NCBI RefSeq assembly: GCF_028867935.1
Contig: NZ_JAPQNS010000001.1
Location: 62,001 to 126,000, forward strand
DNA: 64,000 nt
DNA from: Flavobacterium sp. SUN052
GTDB lineage: Bacteria; Bacteroidota; Bacteroidia; Flavobacteriales; Flavobacteriaceae
Direction of reading: 5' to 3'
In this document: piece after piece, positions 54,311-62,941 of the stretch
How positions within the stretch are numbered: position 1 is the stretch's first letter
Layout of the letters: every line of letters begins with the position of its first letter
Program-made: the position numbers and the translations under genes
Notes under the pieces: model-generated
Database searches by the model: none
The model's input: the letters and a program-made list of their open reading frames with translations, nothing else
What the model was told of the DNA's origin: nothing

Positions 54311-55654
54311 TCAGTCTCCTCCCAATCCTTCTGCAATAACTTTTCGGATGGCTTCGTGAGGACGAGTTTGCGTAGGGCCTTTGGGTGACCGTGATACTCC
54401 CTGGTTGGGTAAGTAGCCTGTGCGGACCTGTTGCTGCTCTGTCTCGGTGAGGGATTGGCGGGCAATGGCCCCTTTTTGGAAGCCATCGTTGAAATTGGCA
54501 GTTCGGCTATCGATCTGAGATAGTCGACATTCTGCCAATAACGTAGCCAAGTCATTTCGGAGCGATTGCTGCTGGCTGGTGAGGTCGGATAGGTCGGGAA
54601 TTAGTGAAAGATCGTGTTCGAGGATGGCCTTGCGAGTGAGGTGTTCGGCCAGCACGGCATCGGCGGGCGTTTGCTCTTTTTGTAGGCGCCGAAGCCGACG
54701 GCGGAGTTTCCAGAGTCGGATGTCGGCCTGAAGCCAGCGGAACCAGTAAGCCGATATAACGGGCAGGCCAATACCAAGGCATACAGCCCCCGCCAGGGCA
54801 AATAGCAAGCCACTAAGCACAAACGATAACAACGCCCATGGACTGTTTACGAGCGTCAAGTTTAACTCGGCCGATTCGCGCAATTGTGCTTCTATTTTTG
54901 CTAATAGAGCAGGGTTGCCAATAGACGCACCGGCATCGCCATCAATCGGAGTAGCGTTTTGCTGCATCTGCCGGATCGATTTGTTGATGGCTGATTTGAG
55001 TTGATCGGTCCGATAGGCTTCATAACGGAACCAGCCCAACACTGCCAACGTAATCACCGCAAATATGCCCAGCCCCACTTTGAATCGCCAATATAAACGG
55101 CCATTCTGGACCGGGTCGCGCTGGTAAGGTTGTTCGATAAGTCGATCGTAGGCGGGTTTGAGCAAGATCGAGACCATAGCCAGACCCACCGCAAAAGCCC
55201 AGGCCTCGGTGTTGTTGCGGATGTTAAGAGCATACGCTACAATTTCGTGGGAGATAATAAGATCACCCGCGAGAAACGAGAGCCCGGCAGCCACAAATAT
55301 CAGTCCCGCTACTAAAGAATATTCGGGTTTGGCATGGGTCCGGCGTTGGCGCAACTGACTTTGCTCGGCAACTATCGTTTGCCGGGTATTATCGAGTTGC
55401 TCCACCTGTTTTGCCGCAATGCTTACTTGCAATAAATGCTCCTGCAAGGTTCCAAAAGCCGTTTTTCGGGCGTTCGTAGCCTCCGCCAACTGTTCTGAAA
55501 TTCGCTCAATGTCGGCCCGTTTTTCAACTACCCGTTCGTTGAGCCAGGTCAGATTCACCTGGCTGGAAAGGTAGCTCTCGTAGGCATCAGGCGTGATGCC
55601 TTCAACGCCACTACTATAGCCGTGCTGAAAATCGGGTTGAGTTGTCGGTTCCAT
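54311..55654 (-). CDS. Membrane protein with flanking coiled coils, unknown function
   Basis: The 447-residue protein has no recognised domain. Order seen: a coiled coil at about 35-108 (ISEQLAEATNARK, QLDNTRQTIVAEQ), four hydrophobic segments (about 112-134, 150-166, 195-212 and 272-306), and a second charged coiled coil at about 312-375 (LWKLRRRLRRLQKEQ). The tail is polar and Gln-rich. The plan matches the protein at 57278-58240, with the DUF808 gene between them. Roles in envelope tethering or stress sensing are only guesses. Confidence 0.55.
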   Translation of the reverse strand: MEPTTQPDFQHGYSSGVEGITPDAYESYLSSQVNLTWLNERVVEKRADIERISEQLAEATNARKTAFGTLQEHLLQVSIAAKQVEQLDNTRQTIVAEQSQLRQRRTHAKPEYSLVAGLIFVAAGLSFLAGDLIISHEIVAYALNIRNNTEAWAFAVGLAMVSILLKPAYDRLIEQPYQRDPVQNGRLYWRFKVGLGIFAVITLAVLGWFRYEAYRTDQLKSAINKSIRQMQQNATPIDGDAGASIGNPALLAKIEAQLRESAELNLTLVNSPWALLSFVLSGLLFALAGAVCLGIGLPVISAYWFRWLQADIRLWKLRRRLRRLQKEQTPADAVLAEHLTRKAILEHDLSLIPDLSDLTSQQQSLRNDLATLLAECRLSQIDSRTANFNDGFQKGAIARQSLTETEQQQVRTGYLPNQGVSRSPKGPTQTRPHEAIRKVIAEGLGGD

Positions 55655-56141
55655 ATGTAAAAAGAGCGACGTATCGCAGTGTGTATCCCTGAAATAGCTT
55701 GACAGTTTAACACTTATTTAGGGTTACAAATATACTGTCCTTGCCTTGTACTTTTTCCTTAATTCTACGGGGCGTTTGCGCTAGCGACGCGCTAATTGGC
55801 CCTTCATTTGATGAGCTTGGGCGCGGAGATAGTAGTTGCAACTGTCATGACGCGTTTTTCTGCAATGCAAAAAAGAGCAGAGACATAAACTGGTCATCAA
55901 GGGATGGCAGACAGGTAGGAATGATCAATTTTTTTCAACTTTCACCTCATAAGCCAGTTAAACAATTATAAAGGCTATTATAAAGGAGTAGGTACAGCAA
56001 TTTTCGGGTGAACGATCTCACCCCTCCAGCGGCTTAGCGACCAACCGGTTGTACCCCAACTGAGGGGTGGAACCTTAAAAATGTTGTGTTTTGTACATGC
56101 ACTCTCTCCCGTATTTTTAGCAGTAGCCGACTTTTTGGACG
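55655..56141. other. 487-bp intergenic region between the coiled-coil protein and DUF808 genes
   Basis: Contains the divergent control region for both genes. A minus-strand -7 box TATATTTG is at 55734-55727, and an imperfect inverted repeat around cacccctc (56019) and gaggggtg is present. A 76-codon open frame at 55741-55971 lacks a recognisable domain and looks non-coding. No RNA gene was recognised. Confidence 0.5.
55727..55734 (-). promoter_or_regulatory. Candidate -7 box for the coiled-coil membrane protein gene
   Basis: TATATTTG on the minus strand matches TAnnTTTG exactly and lies about 73 nt before the start codon at 55654. There is no TTG at the usual 19-nt spacing. Confidence 0.45.
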
Positions 56142-57065
56142 ATGCCTTCAGGACTCTTTGCGTTATTAGATGATATCTCGGCGTTGGTAAAAGCAAGCGC
56201 TGCCAGTTTAGATGATGTGCCTGCTCAAGTGGCTAAAACGACCGGGAAAGTCTCGGGCATTGTCATTGATGATACGGCTGTTACGCCCAAATATGTGGTG
56301 GGGCTCGATCCATCCCGGGAGCTGGCTATTATTTACCAGATTGCCAAAAAATCGCTATTTAATAAACTCCTGCTGTTAAGTCCAGCCGCCTTGTTGCTTG
56401 GCTACTTTGCTCCTTGGGCTATTACACCTATTTTAATGGTAGGGGGGGCTTATTTATGTTTTGAAGGCTACGAGAAGGTTCATTCGCTGTTTAGCAAGCC
56501 CGATAGAGACACCGAACCAGAGCCGGTTCAAGAGATTACTCCTCAAGAATTAGAGAAACAGCGAGTGGGTAGTGCGGTTCGCACGGATATTATTTTGTCG
56601 GCTGAGATTATGGCCATTGCCTATAGCCAAGTTAGCGACCAGGCGATAGTCAATCAGATTGTGGTGATGCTGGCGGTGGCTGTTTTTATTACGGTTGCCG
56701 TCTATGGATTTGTTGGCCTAATTGTTAAAGCCGATGATATGGGGCTACACCTGGCTGGTGATAAATACCCGCCTGCTACCCGAAAGGTAGGTCGTGGTAT
56801 TGTAAAATTTATGCCGCATTTCTTGAGTTGGCTGGGTTATGTCGGTACCGCAGCCATGCTTTGGGTAGGGGCCGAAATCATCGCGCATGGCATACCATTT
56901 ACGGCTCATTTACTGCACGATTTAGAACAGGGCTTAGCCTCCATGCCGGTAGTAGCCTGGTTGAGTAAGGCTCTGGCGTGTGGCGTTGCTGGACTTGTCA
57001 TAGGGTTTGTAATTGAAAAACTGGTAGCGTTAGTCAAGAAGACATTTTTCCAGTCTAGGAAGTAA
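56142..57065 (+). CDS. DUF808 family inner-membrane protein
   Basis: The 307-residue protein matches DUF808 (YedI-like): it starts MPSGLFALLDDISALVKASA, then has the conserved TTGKVSGIVIDDTAVTPKYV and several membrane helices (LLLLSPAALLLGYFAPW, IVVMLAVAVFITVAVYGF, and two in the last third), and ends in a Lys-rich tail. The family's role is unknown. It is near full length. It stands alone on the plus strand between two similar coiled-coil membrane proteins. Confidence 0.88.
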   Translation: MPSGLFALLDDISALVKASAASLDDVPAQVAKTTGKVSGIVIDDTAVTPKYVVGLDPSRELAIIYQIAKKSLFNKLLLLSPAALLLGYFAPWAITPILMVGGAYLCFEGYEKVHSLFSKPDRDTEPEPVQEITPQELEKQRVGSAVRTDIILSAEIMAIAYSQVSDQAIVNQIVVMLAVAVFITVAVYGFVGLIVKADDMGLHLAGDKYPPATRKVGRGIVKFMPHFLSWLGYVGTAAMLWVGAEIIAHGIPFTAHLLHDLEQGLASMPVVAWLSKALACGVAGLVIGFVIEKLVALVKKTFFQSRK

Positions 57066-57165
57066 CGCAAGCAGCTCACTGGACTTGCTACTGTTGACCA
57101 GAGACAGTTTTTAAGCACATTTGGGGCAAGCCAGAGGGTACCCATAATAAAAGGCGTGTGTTCGA

Positions 57166-57189
57166 CGAGCCATTTAGAAAAATGGCTCG
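57166..57189. terminator. Hairpin after DUF808 gene
   Basis: CGAGCCATTT (57166-57175) and AAATGGCTCG (57180-57189) form a perfect 10-bp stem with an AGAA loop, 100 bp after the DUF808 stop and before the convergent coiled-coil gene. No long T-run follows; a bidirectional role is possible. Confidence 0.55.
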
Positions 57190-57277
57190 ACCTCACTTCT
57201 ATTGCCACTGGTCAGGCTTGGCTTTATCTGAGCCTGATTTAGTACGAAATATACCCAATCTCCGATAGGTGGGACTA

Positions 57278-58240
57278 TTACTCTTTGGCTCTTCTGCTAA
57301 TTAAGTTTCGTTGCTCGTCACTTAGGCGGTCCCGGATAGAACGGGCCAGGTTAAATTCACTTTCAAACAGGCGGACGAGCATATCCCGTTGAGTGTTTAG
57401 CCGGTCGCGGTCGGCTTCGGCACGGGACAGCTCAGGCAGAATTTGCCATTTTTGGGTGCGAAATGCGTCAATGTCACGCCGGAGTTCGGCGGCTTCTGAA
57501 TCGTATTGAACGATCAATGTTCGCTGATCCTGAATCAGTTGCTTGTTATTGGCGTTGGCCCGGAGGTCGTTTCGGAGTACAGTCAGCAGGCCAAGCAGGA
57601 GTTTGCCACCGAACAGAAACAGGCCCAGAACGAACAACCCCAGGGCTGAGGCCATACCTACTGATTGGCTTTGGAGTGCCATTACCCATACAAACCCTGC
57701 TGCTACTACTGGTAGGGCAACCTCTTCGAGCAACCGCCTTCCTGATGGGCGAGTGGCAGAGTCATGAAATAGGGATGTCTGGCTAAATAAGCCGAACATA
57801 CCGGCCAGGAAAACGCCCAGAGCAATCAGCGCGGTATTGGTTGGATAGGCAGGGCGGAGCGCCGTTTCGATCAGGAAATAGTTGCTGATGCCCATGCTGA
57901 GGGCCAGCAGCAATCCTACTATGGTTCGGGGTAATTGATGATCGGCCGGTTGGCGGGCGAGCAACGTAGATCGACGGTGTTCCAGTTCGCCAAGTTCGTT
58001 TTCGCGTTGCCCGATAAATAGGTTCAACTCCCCAATTTTCTCGTTGTGATGCTCAATCTGGCGTTCCAGACCGGCCGTCTGATTAGCAAAGAACGTTCGG
58101 ATAACCGCCGTTTTTTCCTCTGCCCGCGCGTCCGATAACCCAAATAATACCCCTTCATCGCGTAGCAGTCGTTCATCAACGAGCCAGGCGGGTGTGGGTT
58201 CGGGTGTAGTAAGCGGAATACCGGGTTCAAGAGGTGTCAT
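57278..58240 (-). CDS. Membrane protein with flanking coiled coils, unknown function (second)
   Basis: The 320-residue protein has no recognised domain. A Pro-rich start leads to a coiled coil at about 45-100 (RQIEHHNEKIGELNLFIG, ENELGELEHRRSTLL), four membrane segments (about 105-125, 133-152, 172-188, 193-216) and a second coiled coil at about 225-295 (AAELRRDIDAFRTQKW, SRAEADRDRLNTQR), and a charged end. The plan equals that of the protein at 54311-55654. It is convergent with DUF808 and upstream of nothing obvious; the kinase at 58310 lies 69 bp upstream on the same strand and may be cotranscribed. Confidence 0.55.
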   Translation of the reverse strand: MTPLEPGIPLTTPEPTPAWLVDERLLRDEGVLFGLSDARAEEKTAVIRTFFANQTAGLERQIEHHNEKIGELNLFIGQRENELGELEHRRSTLLARQPADHQLPRTIVGLLLALSMGISNYFLIETALRPAYPTNTALIALGVFLAGMFGLFSQTSLFHDSATRPSGRRLLEEVALPVVAAGFVWVMALQSQSVGMASALGLFVLGLFLFGGKLLLGLLTVLRNDLRANANNKQLIQDQRTLIVQYDSEAAELRRDIDAFRTQKWQILPELSRAEADRDRLNTQRDMLVRLFESEFNLARSIRDRLSDEQRNLISRRAKE

Positions 58241-58309
58241 TCCGCAAAAGACGGTAAAAAGGAGGTAAAAGGAAAGGATTAAGAAGCCAGCAGCAGACGT
58301 AAGAACTGG

Positions 58310-60997
58310 CTAAACGGGCAAATAAACGCAGAATGTGGCTCCCTGACCGGGTTGGCTGGTGGCCGTAATGGTGCCGCCATGATTCTCGGCTACCCGACGG
58401 CAGATCGACAAACCAATGCCCGAACCAGCGTAGTTACTTCGCCCGTGCAGTCGCTGGAAGACCTGGAAAATACGTTCGGCGTATTGCACATCGAACCCGA
58501 TCCCTTTGTCGCTGATGGTGATTTCGGCGAAGGGGCCGGTGCCATTGAGCTTGGGTATCAGTTGGGAAGGAATCTCATTCAGCGTTAGGATCTGACTTGC
58601 AACACGAACTGATGGAACCGAATTGGGTTGGCAGAATTTGATAGCATTCCCTAACAAGTTCTGAAATAACTGGCTCAACTGGAGCGGATCGCCCATGATG
58701 CTGGGTAGGGGAGAGACGGCTATGTCGGCCCCACTTTCCTGAATGGCTACGTAGAGCGCATCCATGGTTTCGCTTACGATACGGTTAAGCGGGACTAGTT
58801 TGTATGGGTCCTGCTGCGTACTAACCCGAGAATAGGTGAGCAAATCCCGAATCAGCAACGACATTCGTTTGGCCGCTACCTGCATCCGGTTGAGCATGTC
58901 GGTTCCCTCGGAGCCGAGCACCGGACTGTACCGTTCGTTGATCAGATCGCCGAAAGCCTGAATTTTTCGCAACGGTTCCTGTAAGTCGTGGGAGGCTACG
59001 TAGGCAAACTGCTGAAGGTTTTCATTGGAAAGCTGAAGATCACGGTTGGCCCGCTTCAGAATTTGGTTTTGGCGTTCCTGGTCCAACTCGGCCTGTTTAC
59101 GCTTGGTAATGTTCGACGATGAAAACAGAATACCGTCGTCCTGTTTTACGATTCGGACATCGTACCAGCCATTCATATTGTCGAGCGTGTAATGCAGCTC
59201 ATACTGAACAGGTACTCCTGTGTTGATCACGTTGATACAGACACCCAGAAAACCAGATTCCACCATGCCGGGTAGCAACTCCACCATCCGGGCACCCAAC
59301 ATGGTTTCAACGGGTAATTTAGTAATACGGGCATTGCCTTCGTTGGTCATTACCCATCGAAGATCGACGATCTGGTTCGATTCGTCGCGAACGGCGGTCA
59401 TCAGGCCAATTCCAACCTGCACATTGTCGATCACCGAACGGAGCAATTCACTTTGCTGCTGAAGGGCAAATTGAGCCTCTTTCAGTTCATTGATGATCTG
59501 ATAAGATGAAATGACGCGGGTTTCGTCGAGTTGTGTAATCTGGCAAAGCAGGTGGTTATGGTACCCTTCGTAGAGATACGAGGTTTCAAACTCCTGGGGT
59601 TCCCCTGTTGCCAGTAATTTCTCAAAAGCCGCCCAGAAAGGTGTTTTCTTCACGGCCGGGAATAAATCGAGCATCCGACACCCTATGATCTGCTCTGGAC
59701 TATAATTGGTGTCGATTAATACCTGGTCGCTGACATACTGGTACCGGAAGTCGGCCAGATTTCCGGCTTCGTCCCGAATAATTTCCAGCACGTTCATGCC
59801 ATTGCACATGGATTTCAACACCCCCGTAAACGTTTCGGCCTGTTGCCGTCGCTGGGTTTCGGCAACCTTGAGAGGGGTTACGTCGTTGTAAGCCGCTAGC
59901 ACACGGTCGCGGCCGATGTAAGCCAACTGGACATCGAGCCAGTGGGTTTGACCACCGCGTTCGTAGCTATGCTCGAACCGTTGGGTTTGCTGAGTTCGTA
60001 CAGTGGTTGAATACGATTCAAAAAGACTGTTGTACCGGTCGCCTGCAAAGACTACTGAAGCCAACTGGCCAATCACATCTGAGCGTCTCCGTTTGGTGGT
60101 CAGGAGGGCGGTAGCGTTGGCTTCGGTTACCCGGTAATCAACAATAGTACCCTCGGCATCGCGCAAGGCCTGAGACACGAAAATGCCTACCGGTATGGCG
60201 TCCAGAATACCTTCTATGATTTTACTATGCTCCTTCAGAGCCAGTTCCGTCTGTTTTCGTTCGGTGGCCTGATTCACCGTTACAATAATGCTCCTGTCGA
60301 AGCGAGCCACCGAAAATTCGTACCAGTTGGGGCCAAAACTTCGCTCAAAGCGGGCTGGTTCGCCCGTCTGGGCAACGTTTATGTAGTGTTGGAAAACTTC
60401 AGAAAGCTGAAATCCCGGAATAAGGATTGATAAGGGATTAGAGTAAGCGTCGGCGGCTTTTACCTGTAACCAGTCGAAAGCCAACTGATTGGCTTTTATT
60501 ATTTGAAAATCGATAATAGACCCTTCATCATCATACAACGTACGATGGAGCGCCAACGCACTGGGAGCAGTCTGGATGATTCGGTCGAGCAATTCGGCTT
60601 GCTGTTGCTGCTGATTGGCGATGAGATTACCAAACGAAACAACTACCCAATCGACTTCAAAGCGCGACACCAATAGTTCGTGTGACTTAACAGGTTCTGC
60701 TGAGTTGGCCCCAAAAGACATCTCAAAACGTACCGTCCGGCCACTCTCAATAACCAGAACAAATTGGCGAATCAGATAACTAGCGTCGGTGGGTGAAAAC
60801 AAGTCGCTTACCAGTTGATTCAGAATAGAATCGGCTGGCTTTACGAAAAGGGCAGCAGCCAGGTCATTAAAACTTGTCAGTCGGAAATTGGTAATATCAC
60901 CTGATTTAGAGCGTACTGCTTCGTAAACCGCTGTTCCGTTTGGGGATGTCTGGAGCAACGAATCCAGAAAAAGAGAAGTGCCGGAAGCAGCAATCAT
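58310..60997 (-). CDS. Multi-PAS sensor histidine kinase
   Basis: The 895-residue protein starts at 60997 (MIAASGTSLFLD); the longer frame from 61045 is not supported. Five PAS-like domains come first, each reusing YEAVR/DxxGNIxDFRxxxxN-type lines: near 15, 130, 245, 365 and 490. HisKA follows with the phosphoacceptor His near residue 670 in YVASHDLQEPLRKI, then HATPase_c (LFQNLLGNAIKF, ITISDKGIGF, YAGSGIGLSICRRVAENHGG). There is no membrane helix, so it probably senses cytoplasmic ligands or redox state. It is related to the kinase at 50299-51837. A TetR gene lies upstream. Confidence 0.88.
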   Translation of the reverse strand: MIAASGTSLFLDSLLQTSPNGTAVYEAVRSKSGDITNFRLTSFNDLAAALFVKPADSILNQLVSDLFSPTDASYLIRQFVLVIESGRTVRFEMSFGANSAEPVKSHELLVSRFEVDWVVVSFGNLIANQQQQQAELLDRIIQTAPSALALHRTLYDDEGSIIDFQIIKANQLAFDWLQVKAADAYSNPLSILIPGFQLSEVFQHYINVAQTGEPARFERSFGPNWYEFSVARFDRSIIVTVNQATERKQTELALKEHSKIIEGILDAIPVGIFVSQALRDAEGTIVDYRVTEANATALLTTKRRRSDVIGQLASVVFAGDRYNSLFESYSTTVRTQQTQRFEHSYERGGQTHWLDVQLAYIGRDRVLAAYNDVTPLKVAETQRRQQAETFTGVLKSMCNGMNVLEIIRDEAGNLADFRYQYVSDQVLIDTNYSPEQIIGCRMLDLFPAVKKTPFWAAFEKLLATGEPQEFETSYLYEGYHNHLLCQITQLDETRVISSYQIINELKEAQFALQQQSELLRSVIDNVQVGIGLMTAVRDESNQIVDLRWVMTNEGNARITKLPVETMLGARMVELLPGMVESGFLGVCINVINTGVPVQYELHYTLDNMNGWYDVRIVKQDDGILFSSSNITKRKQAELDQERQNQILKRANRDLQLSNENLQQFAYVASHDLQEPLRKIQAFGDLINERYSPVLGSEGTDMLNRMQVAAKRMSLLIRDLLTYSRVSTQQDPYKLVPLNRIVSETMDALYVAIQESGADIAVSPLPSIMGDPLQLSQLFQNLLGNAIKFCQPNSVPSVRVASQILTLNEIPSQLIPKLNGTGPFAEITISDKGIGFDVQYAERIFQVFQRLHGRSNYAGSGIGLSICRRVAENHGGTITATSQPGQGATFCVYLPV

Positions 60998-61042
60998 GTA
61001 AAGGTTCTTGACTGATACGATTATAGTAACGATATAGGCTAA

Positions 61043-61050
61043 CAAACATA
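61043..61050 (-). promoter_or_regulatory. Candidate -7 box for the multi-PAS kinase gene
   Basis: TATGTTTG on the minus strand (61050-61043) fits TAnnTTTG and lies 46 nt before the start at 60997. No TTG is found at the standard distance, so support is partial. Confidence 0.4.
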
Positions 61051-61090
61051 CAAGTTAGTTATCACATTTTCGCTATTAAATTGATACAAA

Positions 61091-61783
61091 TTAAGCTGGA
61101 TTTTCAATTGCTGTAAATAATAAATGACGCAGGTATTCGAGCAACTGGGTCTCGTCTTTTGTAGTACCAAAATCCGTCAGAGAAGGCAGATTCTGCATGA
61201 AAAACGTTTGGTAATGTGCCGTTTCGACAAGGGTACTGGCCAGTGATCGGGCAAACGGATAGTTGGGCTGTTGTTGTAAAATAACCCCAGCAATGCGCGC
61301 GCACAAATCTTTGTACGGCTTAAACAGTTGGTGGCGGTTATCCTCGGTAACGTGGCGAGTCAGATACGCCTTGCTGGCTTCGCGAATGACAATGCTGTGG
61401 AGCGTTTTCAGATCCATATCGTCGGCTCCGTTGCCATCAGGGGCATCCGTTATGTCTTTCAGCAACAACAGTCTCAAAATACGTTCGAGCTTTTCGTGCG
61501 GATTCTGAATGTTATTTGTCTGAAATACGACCTGATATTCAAGCCATTGCCAGTACCAGGCAACCAAATAAATCAGAAGCCGGTGCTTGTTTTCGAAATA
61601 CCGGTAAATGCTGGCTTCTTTAGTGGCCAGGCGGTCGGCTAGCTTGCGGAACGTAGCTTCTTCCAGGCCTATTTCGCCAAACAGGGCAATTCCTTCCCGC
61701 ACAATCTTGCGACCTAATTCTGAACTTTCCGGGTCGCGCAAGAACAGATGCTCGTTCATGCGGACGTGTACTGTATACTCCAT
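61091..61783 (-). CDS. TetR/AcrR-family transcriptional regulator
   Basis: The 230-residue protein has an N-terminal helix-turn-helix of the TetR type (FGEIGLEEATFRKLADRLATKEASIYRYFENKHRL region, residues about 33-72), and a helical ligand-binding part with no recognised ligand motif. It is divergent from an exporter operon (ABC membrane protein plus HlyD), a classic layout in which the regulator represses the exporter until it binds a drug or metabolite. The inverted repeat at 61867-61883 is a candidate operator. Confidence 0.88.
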   Translation of the reverse strand: MEYTVHVRMNEHLFLRDPESSELGRKIVREGIALFGEIGLEEATFRKLADRLATKEASIYRYFENKHRLLIYLVAWYWQWLEYQVVFQTNNIQNPHEKLERILRLLLLKDITDAPDGNGADDMDLKTLHSIVIREASKAYLTRHVTEDNRHQLFKPYKDLCARIAGVILQQQPNYPFARSLASTLVETAHYQTFFMQNLPSLTDFGTTKDETQLLEYLRHLLFTAIENPA

Positions 61784-61852
61784 ATATAGCTGTTAACAAC
61801 CGTTCAACTAACAATCAACAAATGTGGTGAACAAACTTAACAGTACAAAAGT

Positions 61853-61883
61853 TATATTTGCAATTATGATAGCTATACTATCA
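61853..61883 (+). promoter_or_regulatory. Exporter promoter -7 box and candidate TetR operator
   Basis: TATATTTG at 61853-61860 matches TAnnTTTG, 65 nt before the exporter start. Immediately downstream, TGATAG-CTATA-CTATCA (61867-61883) is a perfect inverted repeat with 6-bp arms, at the place of transcription start. A TetR repressor bound there would stop initiation. No clear -33 TTG was found. Confidence 0.55.
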
Positions 61884-61924
61884 AATGGTGTAGTATTCTT
61901 TTAAATAATATCATTGCTACTAAC

Positions 61925-62941
61925 ATGGCTTATTCTGATAGTTTGCGTGCTGGTCAATTCGAAGCGCCACCGACTCCGTTCAGGCGGCTCATTCGGCTGT
62001 TGAGCAGCGAAAAACGTGATATATGGTACATTTACTTGTACGCCATCATTGCCGGTCTGATCAACCTATCGCTCCCACTGGGTATTCAGGCTGTGTTCAA
62101 CTTTGTATCCAGCGGCACTGTTTTTAACTCTGTTTATCTGTTGATAGCTCTGGTAATCATTGGGGTTATTCTGGGTGGGTTATTACAGATTGGGCAAATA
62201 TCGCTGGTGGAAGTGCTTCAGCAACGCATTTTTGCGAAGGCTGCCTTTGAGTTCACTTACCGCCTGCCCCGCATTCGTCCCGAAGCGCTGCGGCCCTATT
62301 ATCCACCCGAGTTGATGAACCGTTTTTTCGACATTGTCAGTGTGCAGAAATCCCTGCCTAAAGTTTTGATCGACATTACGGCCGCTGGTATTCAGGTACT
62401 TTTAGGAATTATTTTGCTGTCGTTTTACCATCCCGTTTTTATCGTTTTTGGTTTGCTTACCGTGGTCATGCTTTGGTTTGTAAGCTGGATTTATGGTAAG
62501 AGGGGCGTGGAAACGAGCTTGTCTGAGTCAAAGTATAAGTACAAAGTAGCCGCCTGGCTCGAAGACCTGGCCCGCGATTTGACTGCGTACCGGCGCGAAG
62601 CCGACTCGCTCGAAGCTATCGACAAAATGGATGATCTAGTGGCCAATTACCTCAAATACCGCAACGACCATTACCGGGTCTTGAAACGGTTCTTTTACAA
62701 TGCCGTCGCGTTCAAGGCCATCATTACGGGTAGTTTGCTCATTGTTGGAACCGCCCTGGTGGTAGAACGGCAAATGACGCTGGGGCAATTTGTGGCGGCT
62801 GAGCTGGTCATTGTATTGATTACGAGCGCGGTAGAGAAACTGATTATGAGCATCGACGTCATTTTTGATCTGTTGACTGCTGTTGAGAAGCTGGGTAGCG
62901 TCACCGACCTGCCCTTAGAAACCGATACAACCCATGCTTAA
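61925..62941 (+). CDS. ABC transporter transmembrane domain protein without ATPase domain
   Basis: The 338-residue protein is an ABC exporter membrane domain of the type I (haemolysin/HlyB) class, with helices near 33-55, 70-95, 155-178 and 265-315 and the coupling-helix-like stretches YYPPELMNRFFDIVSV and AWLEDLARDLTAYRREAD. No Walker A, signature or Walker B motif follows; the chain stops about where the NBD should start. The stop overlaps the start of the HlyD gene by 8 bp. It may need an ATPase encoded elsewhere, or be a true NBD-less relative. Divergent from a TetR regulator. Confidence 0.8.
   Translation: MAYSDSLRAGQFEAPPTPFRRLIRLLSSEKRDIWYIYLYAIIAGLINLSLPLGIQAVFNFVSSGTVFNSVYLLIALVIIGVILGGLLQIGQISLVEVLQQRIFAKAAFEFTYRLPRIRPEALRPYYPPELMNRFFDIVSVQKSLPKVLIDITAAGIQVLLGIILLSFYHPVFIVFGLLTVVMLWFVSWIYGKRGVETSLSESKYKYKVAAWLEDLARDLTAYRREADSLEAIDKMDDLVANYLKYRNDHYRVLKRFFYNAVAFKAIITGSLLIVGTALVVERQMTLGQFVAAELVIVLITSAVEKLIMSIDVIFDLLTAVEKLGSVTDLPLETDTTHA

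Noticed and set aside
55741..55971. 76-codon open frame in the intergenic region
   Set aside because: No signal peptide, domain or start context; low-complexity, Cys/Ser-rich translation with no match to a known pattern; it lies in a likely divergent promoter region.
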